DNA of 64,000 nt, taken from Halostreptopolyspora alba. GTDB taxonomy: Bacteria > Actinomycetota > Actinomycetes > Streptosporangiales > Streptosporangiaceae. The notes beneath the pieces were generated by a model. That model saw only the letters and a program-made list of their open reading frames with translations. It was not told the origin of the DNA and did not search any database. A program made the position numbers and the translations under genes. The stretch spans positions 18,793 to 82,792 of the forward strand of contig RJMB01000016.1 in assembly GCA_003725585.1 (NCBI GenBank), given 5' to 3'. Positions 1-8,390 of this stretch are shown here, one piece after another. Every line of letters begins with the position of its first letter. The stretch's first letter is position 1.

Positions 1-207
1 TCACTTCTCGCCGGTGGTGCTAGCTCGCGACCCTATAGCGCGTTCGCCTCACACACGCTCCCCGACGCGACCCCGAGCGGGGGTCACCGGGAGACGTCGC
101 GTCACCGGCCCCAGATTTTCGTCGTGGCGTTCTCCGCAGGTCCGGGTGGATTCACACGGCCGGCCTAGCGTGCCGAGTCGGAATCCCCCCGACGTTGGGA
201 GAACGTC

Positions 208-1389
208 ATGTCCCCCACCTCCACGTCTTCCCCGTCGACCACGTCCCCCACGCCGCTGCGCGTGGCCATCGTGACCGAGTCCTTCCTTCCGCAGGTCAAC
301 GGAGTCACCAACTCGGTGTGCCGGGTCGCCGAGCACCTCGCCGCCCGCGGCCACGAGGCGATGATCCTGGCGCCGGGTCCCGGCCCGTCCTCGTACTCGG
401 GTTTCCCGGTGGTGCGACTGCCGAGCGTGCCAATCCCGGGATACCGCGACTTCGCGCTCGGGCTGCCCGCCCGGCGGATCGTCACGACCGCGTTGCGGGC
501 GTTCGCGCCCGACGTGGTGCACCTCGCCTCCCCGGCGCTGCTGGGTCAGACCGCCGTCGACGCGGCGCGCCGCTGGGCGCTGCCCACGGTCGCCGTCTAC
601 CAGACCGACCTGCCGGGGTTCGCCGGCCGCTACGGTGTCCCGTGCGGCGACGCGCTGTGGCCACTGCTGCGCCGGTTGCACGCCGCTGTGGACCGGACCC
701 TGGTGCCGTCATCGGCCACTCTTCGGACCCTCGCCGATCACGACGTACCCCGACTGAGCCACTGGCCGCGGGGGGTGGACACCGAACGGTTCCACCCGGG
801 GCACCGCGACGAACGGCTGCGCAACACGCTGGCCCCGAACGGTGAGGCCCTCGTCGGGTTCGTGGGCCGGCTCGCCCGCGATAAGCGGGTGGAGCTGCTC
901 GCCCACGTGACGCGGCTGCGCGGCGTGCGGGTGGTGATCGTGGGTGACGGCCCCGATCGCGGCCGGCTGCGACGCAAGATCCCCGGTGCGCTCTTCCTGG
1001 GCCAGCGCACCGGCGAGGAGCTGTCCCGGATCTACGCGTCACTGGACGTCCTCGCGCACACCGGCGCCGACGAGACGTTCTGCCAGGCCGTGCAGGAGGC
1101 TCTCGCCTCCGGGGTTCCCGTGGCGGCCCCCGCGGCGGGTGGCCCCTTGGACCTGGTGTCCCCCGAGCACAACGGCCTGTTGTATCACCCCGACTCGGTG
1201 CGGGAGCTGCGGGTGGCGGTCGGCCGGCTGGCCCACAACGCGGCGCTGCGCTCACGCATGGCCTCCGCCGCTCGGGACAGTGTGCGGGGGCGGAGCTGGG
1301 AGACGATCGGTGATCAGCTCATCGGCCACTACCGGTCGGTGGTCGCCCCGAGCGACACGTTGGTGCCCCACCCGCGAACTCGCGCTTGA
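208..1389 (+). CDS. GT4 family glycosyltransferase (GDP-mannose-dependent mannosyltransferase type)
   Basis: A 393-residue GT-B enzyme of glycosyltransferase family 4. After an 18-residue Ser/Thr/Pro-rich head comes the N-terminal Rossmann half (VAIVTESFLPQVNGVTNSV, about residues 16-34), then the C-terminal nucleotide-sugar domain with VGFVGRLARDKRVELL and the E-x7-E type segment ETFCQAVQEALASGVPVAAP (about 289-308). This layout is typical of actinobacterial alpha-mannosyltransferases that mannosylate glycolipids (MgtA/PimB-like). The donor and acceptor are inferred from the family. The ATG has a GGGA-type ribosome site 8-10 bases upstream. It is monocistronic, convergent with the next gene, and a hairpin separates the two. 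Confidence 0.85.
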   Translation: MSPTSTSSPSTTSPTPLRVAIVTESFLPQVNGVTNSVCRVAEHLAARGHEAMILAPGPGPSSYSGFPVVRLPSVPIPGYRDFALGLPARRIVTTALRAFAPDVVHLASPALLGQTAVDAARRWALPTVAVYQTDLPGFAGRYGVPCGDALWPLLRRLHAAVDRTLVPSSATLRTLADHDVPRLSHWPRGVDTERFHPGHRDERLRNTLAPNGEALVGFVGRLARDKRVELLAHVTRLRGVRVVIVGDGPDRGRLRRKIPGALFLGQRTGEELSRIYASLDVLAHTGADETFCQAVQEALASGVPVAAPAAGGPLDLVSPEHNGLLYHPDSVRELRVAVGRLAHNAALRSRMASAARDSVRGRSWETIGDQLIGHYRSVVAPSDTLVPHPRTRA

Positions 1390-1413
1390 CAACCGCTAAC
1401 GTGGCTCGCGGTT

Positions 1414-1457
1414 GGAGGGCGGGGCAGGCCCTTCCGCGTAGACCCGGCCCGCCCTCC
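1414..1457. terminator. Hairpin between convergent genes
   Basis: GGAGGGCGGG at 1414-1423 pairs perfectly with CCCGCCCTCC at 1448-1457. There is no T tract after it, so it would be a T-less actinobacterial-type terminator serving either convergent gene. The rest of 1390-1599 shows no other structure or gene. Confidence 0.5.
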
Positions 1458-1599
1458 GCCTCTTCCCGTTCGGTCGAGGTGCCCAAGGCCACGGGACGCC
1501 CGCGGCTCCACGTCGCGCCGGACCGCGGCGTCGCGGTGAGCGGCGCGGGGGTCCGGCGCGGGCGACGGACCGGGCCGTTCCCCGCCCTGGTCGACGTTC

Positions 1600-2898
1600 C
1601 TAGTTCAACCGGGCCCGCGAGAGCAGGCTCGCCCGCCCGACCCCGGTGGTGATGTCGGTCAGGACCTCGCTGAGACGGTCGAGGTGGGCGCGGATCCACG
1701 GCAGGGCGGTGGGGTCGTCCGCCGCGAGCGCCGCGTAGCGCTGCGCCTCGGTCTCGCCGTAGAGCAGACTGGTCGCGACACGCATCCGGAGCGCCTCCTC
1801 GCCCTCACCGAACTCCGCGGCCGGCAGGACGCCCATGCCGTACTCCTCCAGCAGCAGGGCGGTGAGTTCCGGACCGGTCGTGACACCGCGGTCGGTGGCC
1901 AGCCGGCCCCGCCAGCTCTCGAAGTCCGGGTACAGGTAGAACGCCGCCTGCGGGGGCACGACCATCGCGCCGGCGGCCACGAACCGGTCGGTCACGGCGC
2001 CGGACACGATCCCGTGTAGCCGGCGGCTGCGCGCGATGTGGTCGACGAGCTCGGAGGGCTCGTCGAAGGCGTAGGTCGCCGCCTGTTGGATGGGCGCGGC
2101 GGGGCTGGACCAGATCTCGCTGACCACGCCCAGCAGTGAGTCGCGCAGCTGGTGCCCCACGTCGCTGTCGGGAAGCCGGGCCACGCCGATCCGCCAACCG
2201 CCGAGGGCCAGGCTCTTGCTCAGCCCGGTCGAGACCACGGTGCGCTCGGGCGCGAACTCCGCCGGGCTGGTCAGTGGGGTCGCGGGGTCGTGGACGAGGT
2301 CACGGTAGATCTCGTCGGAGATGATCACCAGGTCGAGCTCGCGGGCCACCTCTGCCAGCCGGCGCATCGTGCCGGGTGAGGCGACCGTTCCGGTGGGGTT
2401 GTCGGGCAGGGTCACGATCACGCTACGGACGTCGCGCCCCTCGGCGCGGGCCGCGTTGACCGAGGTAGCCAGCAGGTCGGGCTGGGGGACGCCGCCCTGA
2501 GCGGGCGCGGTAGGGATCAGCAACGGCTGGTTCCCGGCCAGTCGAGCCTGTGCCGCGTAGCTCACCCAGCTCGGTGCGGCAACGGCGACGTCGCCACCGA
2601 TGCTGAGCAGCAGGCCGTACAGCAGCGGCTTACTGCCCGGCCCCGACACCACCAGGTCGGGGTCGGTCGGTAGGCCGCGCCGCTCCCAGTAGCCCGCTGC
2701 CGCCGTGCGCAGCTCCCGCGTTCCGGCCACGGGCCCGTACTCGTTCCTGTCACCTCCCATCGCCAAGGCATCCCGCATTTCGGGATGAACGGGAAGTCCG
2801 GCCTCGCCGAATCCGAGGGGCAGCACCGGGAGTCCCTGGCGCTCCTTCTCGGCCAACGCTTCGTTGACGGCGAGGGTTGCGGACACGGTGACAGACAT
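1600..2898 (-). CDS. PLP-dependent class I/II aminotransferase
   Basis: A 432-residue fold-type I aminotransferase. Visible signatures are the cofactor-phosphate region VVSGPGSKPLLYGLLLSIGG, the DNPTG motif (VTLPDNPTGTV), the Asp/Tyr pair IISDEIYRDL, and the Schiff-base lysine in STGLSKSLALGGWRIG. The family transfers an amino group between an amino acid and a 2-oxo acid in the cytosol; the substrate cannot be read from sequence. It is divergent from the LysR gene at 3031 with 132 bp between the starts, a classic arrangement for a LysR-controlled target. The start ATG has a weak ribosome site (GAGAACCAC). Confidence 0.9.
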   Translation of the reverse strand: MSVTVSATLAVNEALAEKERQGLPVLPLGFGEAGLPVHPEMRDALAMGGDRNEYGPVAGTRELRTAAAGYWERRGLPTDPDLVVSGPGSKPLLYGLLLSIGGDVAVAAPSWVSYAAQARLAGNQPLLIPTAPAQGGVPQPDLLATSVNAARAEGRDVRSVIVTLPDNPTGTVASPGTMRRLAEVARELDLVIISDEIYRDLVHDPATPLTSPAEFAPERTVVSTGLSKSLALGGWRIGVARLPDSDVGHQLRDSLLGVVSEIWSSPAAPIQQAATYAFDEPSELVDHIARSRRLHGIVSGAVTDRFVAAGAMVVPPQAAFYLYPDFESWRGRLATDRGVTTGPELTALLLEEYGMGVLPAAEFGEGEEALRMRVATSLLYGETEAQRYAALAADDPTALPWIRAHLDRLSEVLTDITTGVGRASLLSRARLN

Positions 2899-3010
2899 GT
2901 GGTTCTCAACTCCGCATCATCCGGCTCTCGGGCACGCCGGTGGGACTTTGCCGACCGGTTACTTTCAGACTGCCCCCGGCTAGCCATCAGCACAAGCGGT
3001 TCCTTTCGAT

Positions 3011-3023
3011 GCTTAGGATAAGC
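3011..3023. promoter_or_regulatory. LysR-type inverted repeat in the divergent promoter
   Basis: GCTTA-GGA-TAAGC is a perfect 5-bp inverted repeat lying 8 bases before the LysR start codon, in the 132-bp gap shared with the divergent aminotransferase. It contains CTTA-N3-TAAG, the dyad shape used by many LysR proteins. Binding by the adjacent regulator is inferred. Confidence 0.45.
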
Positions 3024-3030
3024 TGAAGTT

Positions 3031-4002
3031 ATGCTCGACTTGCTGCGGCTACAGATCCTCAAGGAGTTCAGCGACCAGGGCACGATCGCGGCGACCGCGC
3101 AGTCACTGGGCTACACGCCGTCGGCGATCTCCCAGCAACTGTCCACCCTGGAACGCGAGACGGGCACTCAACTGCTGGACCGCACCGCGCGCAGCGCCGA
3201 GCTCACCGACTCTGGCCAACTGCTCGCCGAGCACGCCGAGCAGATCCTCGCGATGGTGGAGGCGGCGGAGTCGGTGCTGGCCGCCCAGACCGGGGTGGCC
3301 CTCGGCCGGGTCACGGTCACGGCGTTTCCCACCGCCGCGGTGGCGTTCGCGCACCGGCTGGCGCAGAGCCTGCGGCGACACGAGGGCATGCAGCTGGTGT
3401 TGCGCCAGACCATGCGAAGCGCCGGCTCACGCCTGGTCGCCACGGGAGAGGTCGACATCGCGCTGGTGGACCAGTGGGCCGGCACCGAGCCCGACAGCAG
3501 CGAGGGCACGTTGCGCCACATCCACCTGTTACACGACCCCCTGGTACTCGCGGTTCCCCAGGACCACCGCCTGGCCGACCCGAGCCAGCCCGTGGACCTG
3601 CGCGAGCTCCTCGGCGAGTCGTGGATCGCGGCACCCCAGGGCGAGCCCTCCCGGTTCGGAACCGACCGGCTGCTCGCCGAGGTCGGCGGCGCGCCCGCGG
3701 CGGCATGGGAGTTCGAAGGGCTGGGCACCATCCTCAGCCTCGTCGCGCGTGGCATCGGCGTCGCCGCGGTCCCCGCGCTCGCCCTCGCCGGGGGAACCAC
3801 CGGGATGGCCTTCCGCCGGCTGCCCCGCGACGCTCCCTCCCGGGACGTCTACGCCGCTGTCCGGGCGACCAGCGTCCAACGTCCAGCGATCAACGTGACC
3901 CTGCGCGCGCTCGAGACCGCGGCCGCCGACGTACGGCGCTCTCTCGGTTCCGCGCTGGACACCACCACGACCGAGTCATCCTCGGACACCGAACTCGACT
4001 GA
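3031..4002 (+). CDS. LysR family transcriptional regulator
   Basis: A 323-residue LysR-type regulator. It has an N-terminal winged helix-turn-helix (LRLQILKEFSDQGTIAATAQ through GYTPSAISQQLSTLERETG, about residues 5-45) and a C-terminal periplasmic-binding-protein-like inducer domain (about 90-295). An acidic tail rich in Ser/Thr/Asp follows. Its position next to a divergent aminotransferase, with a CTTA-N3-TAAG dyad between them, suggests it controls that gene and itself. The dyad sits so close to the ATG, with little ribosome-site signal, that the message may be short-leadered or leaderless. The effector is unknown. Confidence 0.9.
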   Translation: MLDLLRLQILKEFSDQGTIAATAQSLGYTPSAISQQLSTLERETGTQLLDRTARSAELTDSGQLLAEHAEQILAMVEAAESVLAAQTGVALGRVTVTAFPTAAVAFAHRLAQSLRRHEGMQLVLRQTMRSAGSRLVATGEVDIALVDQWAGTEPDSSEGTLRHIHLLHDPLVLAVPQDHRLADPSQPVDLRELLGESWIAAPQGEPSRFGTDRLLAEVGGAPAAAWEFEGLGTILSLVARGIGVAAVPALALAGGTTGMAFRRLPRDAPSRDVYAAVRATSVQRPAINVTLRALETAAADVRRSLGSALDTTTTESSSDTELD

Positions 4003-4168
4003 CATCCTCTCCGGGCGTCCCACGACCTCCGCGCCGCCCGGCCCCGATCCGAGCCGCTGTCGGGCGCTGGTGGAGATCCGGTGGGCGCCCTGTACGGGGC
4101 CGGGGCGTGTCACACCCACCGACAACCACGCGCAGCGGCCCCGCCGAGACCAAGCCGACCAAGCGCCG

Positions 4169-4384
4169 CTAGCCGGGCCGTACGCTGTCGATGACCCGTT
4201 CGCGCTGGGACTCATCGAGCGTGTCGTCACCGACGCTCAACCGCAACACCGCGAGATCGATGACGTTCTTCTCTTCGATGATCGCGCTGTCCTTCGCGTC
4301 GAAGACGTATTCTACGTATCCGCGTTCTCCACTGGTGGAGATCCCGGATACGCGGCGCTGGTTACCCGCGTACTCTCCTCGTGT
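4169..4384 (-). pseudogene. 3' remnant of an unidentified gene
   Basis: On the minus strand the frame ending at the TAG at 4169-4171 reads as plausible protein for about 60-70 residues (fragments GYVEYVFDAKDSAIIEEKN and LSVGDDTLDESQRERVIDS), with balanced acidic/basic composition. The frame is open upstream to an in-frame TGA at 4484-4486 but has no ATG, GTG or TTG before the protein-like part, and the upstream residues turn Arg/Gly-rich. This is what the surviving 3' end of a decayed gene would look like. I do not recognise the family. The complementary plus strand is also open here, so a short plus-strand gene (about 4070-4474) is the competing reading. Nothing else is recognisable between 4003 and 4671. 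Confidence 0.3.
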
Positions 4385-4671
4385 GGGCCACGGGTGTGCC
4401 CTACAGAAGCCCCGGATCCCGATCCCGGTTCCCAGCTCCCGCCGGCCAAGGTCCCGGCCACGGAGCCCGAATGATGCCCCCGGTCAAAGAGCGGTCCCGC
4501 AACAGCGTGGGCTCCCCGAGAGCTCGGTCGGGGCCGTGTCCGCCCGGGCTGTTGGGATAGCGATCGCCCCGGGAAGCTGCCGGCCATCTCTCGACGGTCC
4601 GCCGAGTTCCTGGATCGTCGAACTGGTGCGGGAGTGATGGTGGACTCGGCGGCGTCGCGCTCCTCACGTAC

Positions 4672-4962
4672 CTATCCGCCCGCCAAGCCCTCCATGTACC
4701 GGAGCCGGCGCCGCGTCCGCTCCAGGCGGCGACGCAACCGGCGGGCGATGTGTCGGGCGCGGTCGCGGTCCTCGCGGGCGTGCCACCACCGCGCGTATGC
4801 CTCGATGCGACGCTGGCGCAGCACGCTCAGCTCGGTCTCCAACTGCTCCACGCGTGCCTCGATGTCAGCGTGATCACGTTCGAAGATGGCCATGTCCACC
4901 TCGTGGGCTCCGGCGTCACACTCGGCGCGGCGGAGCTGCGCGGCGATGTCGTCTGCCTGCAC
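4672..4962 (-). CDS. Small hypothetical coiled-coil protein
   Basis: About 96 residues if started at the GTG at 4962; a GTG at 5028 would add 22 residues, and the ATG at 4893 would leave 73. The body is a charged helix: IEARVEQLETELSVLRQRR has hydrophobic residues in heptad spacing, followed by a very Arg-rich segment (RRLRRRLERTRRRLRY). This looks like a coiled coil with a basic tail, perhaps nucleic-acid or membrane-surface binding. No family is recognised. The stretch 4963-5330 upstream holds no other convincing gene. Confidence 0.45.
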   Translation of the reverse strand: MQADDIAAQLRRAECDAGAHEVDMAIFERDHADIEARVEQLETELSVLRQRRIEAYARWWHAREDRDRARHIARRLRRRLERTRRRLRYMEGLAGG

Positions 4963-5330
4963 CGCCGCGCCGCCCCTACGGCCAACCCCGAAGAACCACA
5001 CAGTTGGTCTCTTTCCAGCAGAGGGCACGTATCACTGGGCAACGACGCAAAAAGTGCGGAAAGTGCCACGAACCCGTGGTCCGTGATTTCGGTGTTCTCC
5101 GGGTGACACAAGGGGCATCTGATGGTCGGCCCGTGGCCGGGGTTCCGTGGCCATCGGTACGGGCCGTGGGTGGTCGCGCCCGTCGCGGACAGCACGGGAG
5201 CGCTACTCCGGCACCGCGAGACCCGCCTCACGGACCAAGGTCCCGGACCGGACGGAGGCCGACGAACACGGCGTCACGAGCATTGGGCACAATAAGGACG
5301 CGTTCCCCGGACAGGGCAGAGGTGACGCTC

Positions 5331-6245
5331 TTGAGCGCGACGGAACTCGACGATACCGACGCGGCGATCGTCCGCGAGCTCCAGGCCGACGGCCGGATTC
5401 CCTACGAGACCCTGGCCGGGCGAATCGGGCTCTCCCGGGCCGCCGCGCGGTTACGTGTCCAACGGCTCGAGCGGAACCGGGCCATTCGCGTGGTCGGCGT
5501 CCTCCACCCCGCCATACGTGGGATCGGGGTCCTCGCTCAGGTCACGATCGGGGTGGACAGCGCCACCGCCCCCGTTGTCTCCACCGTCGCCGACCTCTCC
5601 CCCGTCACGACCGTGTGCGTGACGACCGGGCGGCACCCACTGGTCGCCGAGGTGCGCGAGCGCGACCTCGCCACCCTCACGGACACCGTCGACCGGATCC
5701 GCGCGGCCCCGGGAGTCGCCGAGGTCGACACCCGGGTGTACACCCGCGTGGTCAAGGACCCCTACCTCGCCTGCGGGGAACCCCCACGGGTGGACCCCGA
5801 CACCACCGATCTGGAACTGCTGCGGCTGCTGCAGAGCGACGGTCGGATGTCGTTCGCGGCTCTCGCGGGCCACGTGGACCTCTCGCCCGGCGCCGTACGC
5901 AGCAGGGTCATCCGGCTGCTTCGTGGCGACGCGATACGGGTGACCGCCATTGTCAACCCGACCGCGGTGGGGATGACGGGGCACGGCGGCTTCACCGTCC
6001 AGGTGGCCGGCGATCACGACGGCACCGCCGCGGAGATCGCCTCCTGGGACCAGACCCGCTTTCTCACCCGGTGCCTCGGCCGCGACGACCTGACCGGCAC
6101 CGTGACGGCCGAGTCCGTCGTGGCCCTGCACCAGGTCTTCGAGCGGCTCCGCGCCCTGCCGGGCGTGCGCGTCACCGACACCTGGATCCATCTCGACCAG
6201 GTCAGCCCGCGCGAGAGCGAGGAGGCGCGCGGGGAGCCCCGCTAG
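5331..6245 (+). CDS. Lrp/AsnC family transcriptional regulator with two AsnC modules
   Basis: About 304 residues. It has an N-terminal AsnC-type helix-turn-helix (LDDTDAAIVRELQADGRIPY, then LAGRIGLSRAAARLRVQRLE), a ligand-binding RAM-like domain, and a second helix-turn-helix plus ligand domain from about residue 155 (DTTDLELLRLLQSDGRMSF). This tandem-duplicated Lrp form is common in actinomycetes; most Lrp proteins are half this length. I prefer the TTG at 5331 because AGAGG lies 8 bases upstream; the in-frame GTG at 5322 overlaps that site. The frame is open far upstream, but without convincing protein. The target genes are unknown. Confidence 0.8.
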   Translation: MSATELDDTDAAIVRELQADGRIPYETLAGRIGLSRAAARLRVQRLERNRAIRVVGVLHPAIRGIGVLAQVTIGVDSATAPVVSTVADLSPVTTVCVTTGRHPLVAEVRERDLATLTDTVDRIRAAPGVAEVDTRVYTRVVKDPYLACGEPPRVDPDTTDLELLRLLQSDGRMSFAALAGHVDLSPGAVRSRVIRLLRGDAIRVTAIVNPTAVGMTGHGGFTVQVAGDHDGTAAEIASWDQTRFLTRCLGRDDLTGTVTAESVVALHQVFERLRALPGVRVTDTWIHLDQVSPRESEEARGEPR

Positions 6246-6369
6246 TCATCCATTCGACCCAACGTGGCCGTGTCAGCTCGACCGAAATCGCTTTCTGTAG
6301 TCGAATTTATTCATATTGGAATTCCCTCGGAGGAACACGGCTACCCGCCGGCAGGCCGGAGGAGATCGG

Positions 6370-8223
6370 ATGCGCTTCTACCTCGCACTCACCGTCAGCG
6401 CCTCCGAGCGAGGCGCCACAGTCCCCGGCTACGTCATCGAGGCCGCGCGCCAGCTCGCCACCATGGTGCTACCCGTGCCCGCTGCCAGCCTGCGCCACGG
6501 GACATGGTTCTCCCCGGATCGTCATGTCGCCCTGTTGAGCTGGACCAACGAACCCCGCCACGATTGGCTGCCCGACCCGCTGGTGAACGTGACCCTCGAC
6601 GGGCAGACGGGCGTGCTCGGTATCACCGGACACCTCAACGATCCCACCGGCATCGACCGCCTGCGCACCACGTCCGACCTGGGAACGACCCTGGACCACA
6701 CCGGGGGCGCGTTCGGGGTGTTCCGCGCGCTTCCGTCCGGGATCGACGCCGTCACCTCCATAACCCGCACCGACCCCGTCTACCACTGCGAGAGCAACGG
6801 GCTGCACCTGGTGTCCAACCGGGCTTCCCTGGGGCACCTCGTGGCCCGCGCCGCTGACGAGGGACCCGATGGCCACCTGCCACCCAGGCCCGCCTACGAC
6901 ATCGCCCCCATGCAGGCCCTGGTGCGGCACGGGTTCTACCTCACCGACGACACCCCCTTCGAAGGGCTGACCACACTCCCCGAGCTGTCCACCCTGCGCG
7001 TGCGCGACGGCCGCGCCGTGATCCTGCGGCGCGACCCACCCCAAGCCGCCCCGACCCCGGCACGGCTCTCCCCGCTGCGCTCCCGGCGGATCTCCGAACT
7101 GGCCGACACGCTGGTCGCTTCGGTCGAGCCGCTGCGCACGCACCCCGACGGTGTCTCGGTGGCGCTGAGCGGCGGACGCGACAGCCGGCTGATCGCCGCC
7201 ACACTGTACGCCGCCGGCATCCCGTTCCGCGCCACCACCACCGGCGTCGACGACCACCCCGACGTCGAGCTGGCCCGCGAGATCTGTTCCCGGTTAGGTG
7301 TCGCGGAGCACCAGGTCAAGGCCCCCGATCACGGCGACTCCGACTCGACCCTCACGGAGCACCTGCTACCGCGCACCCTCCGGCTGGTGCGCATGACCGA
7401 AGGCATGAACTCCGCCTTCGACAGTGCCATCAGCCCCGAATCCTTCGAACTGACGGCGCGGCTCTCGGGCTCCGGAAGCGAGGTGCTACGCGGCGGTTGG
7501 CTGCGGGACCAGCCGAAGCTGACCAAGTCCGCGCTGCTCGGACGGCTACGCACGATCACCCAGGCCCAGTCGCCCATGATGACCCACGAGGCCAACGCCG
7601 CGGCCCACGCGCTGTTCGACGAGTTCAGCGCGGCCTACGCCCACGACCTCGTGCGGGCCCTGGACGAGCTCCACCTGAAGTTCCGCACCGGACGTTGGCT
7701 TCCCGGCTCACGCACCGCCACCCTGTCGGGCTCTCGCGTGCACCACCCGTTCCTGGACCACCGGCTGCAGTGGCAGGCGATGCGCGTCTCGCCCGAGTGG
7801 CGGTGGTCCGAGGAGGTGATGTACCGGCTGATCGAGCGGCTGGCCCCACCGATCGCGCGGATGCCCATCGCCAACCATCCGTGGCGCTTCGACGACCGGC
7901 GGGGCCACACCCCGCTACACCGGCGCGCCCGCCGTTCCCGCCCGGTACGGCGCGCCACGTCGGCGGCGGACGCGTTCCACTGGCACCGCCCTCTCGGGCC
8001 GAACCACGTGGCCGCGATGCGCGAGCGGATCCTGGACACCCCCGAGCTGTTCCGGCTGGCCGACCGGCGTGCCACCGAACGGATCCTGGACCAGGCCCCC
8101 ACCACTCCCCGAACGAACCAGGTCTGGAGCCTGTACACGATCGCCGTGCTGCTCTCCGACGAGTGGCTGTCGCCGAAGTCACAGACGGTGGACATGGAGC
8201 GTGTCCGGGGCCCCGTCCTCTGA
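6370..8223 (+). CDS. Asparagine-synthetase-like ATP pyrophosphatase (copy 1)
   Basis: A 617-residue protein with the two-part layout of class B asparagine synthetases. The N-terminal half resembles an Ntn/glutaminase fold (GAFGVFRALPSGIDAVTSI, THL-type strand YHCESNGLHLVSNRASL), and the C-terminal half has the PP-loop SGGRDS at about residues 267-272. The N-terminus is MRFYLAL, so the nucleophilic Cys2 of a glutamine amidotransferase is absent. This is as in beta-lactam synthetase and lasso-peptide cyclases, where the enzyme adenylates a carboxylate for amide formation. The actual substrate is unknown. The start ATG is chosen for GGAGGAG upstream. It is followed 167 bp later by a paralogue and then by a split GT-B gene, probably one functional unit. 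Confidence 0.75.
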   Translation: MRFYLALTVSASERGATVPGYVIEAARQLATMVLPVPAASLRHGTWFSPDRHVALLSWTNEPRHDWLPDPLVNVTLDGQTGVLGITGHLNDPTGIDRLRTTSDLGTTLDHTGGAFGVFRALPSGIDAVTSITRTDPVYHCESNGLHLVSNRASLGHLVARAADEGPDGHLPPRPAYDIAPMQALVRHGFYLTDDTPFEGLTTLPELSTLRVRDGRAVILRRDPPQAAPTPARLSPLRSRRISELADTLVASVEPLRTHPDGVSVALSGGRDSRLIAATLYAAGIPFRATTTGVDDHPDVELAREICSRLGVAEHQVKAPDHGDSDSTLTEHLLPRTLRLVRMTEGMNSAFDSAISPESFELTARLSGSGSEVLRGGWLRDQPKLTKSALLGRLRTITQAQSPMMTHEANAAAHALFDEFSAAYAHDLVRALDELHLKFRTGRWLPGSRTATLSGSRVHHPFLDHRLQWQAMRVSPEWRWSEEVMYRLIERLAPPIARMPIANHPWRFDDRRGHTPLHRRARRSRPVRRATSAADAFHWHRPLGPNHVAAMRERILDTPELFRLADRRATERILDQAPTTPRTNQVWSLYTIAVLLSDEWLSPKSQTVDMERVRGPVL

Positions 8224-8390
8224 GGCCCGCGGGCGACGAACACACGGCGACCACCACGTGAACCCACGCGCGTCGCCGCTGGTCAAAAGGGATTCTGTGG
8301 TTGGCTTGGCGCATCCGATGGGCCCGTCGCGGGGCCACCGGAGGTCGCAGGCCGGACAACCGAGTACACCGTGGACCCAGGAGAAGTCGG

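Noticed and set aside
1..207. Partial gene at the left edge
   Set aside because: No frame on either strand shows convincing protein text or G/C third-position bias up to the edge.
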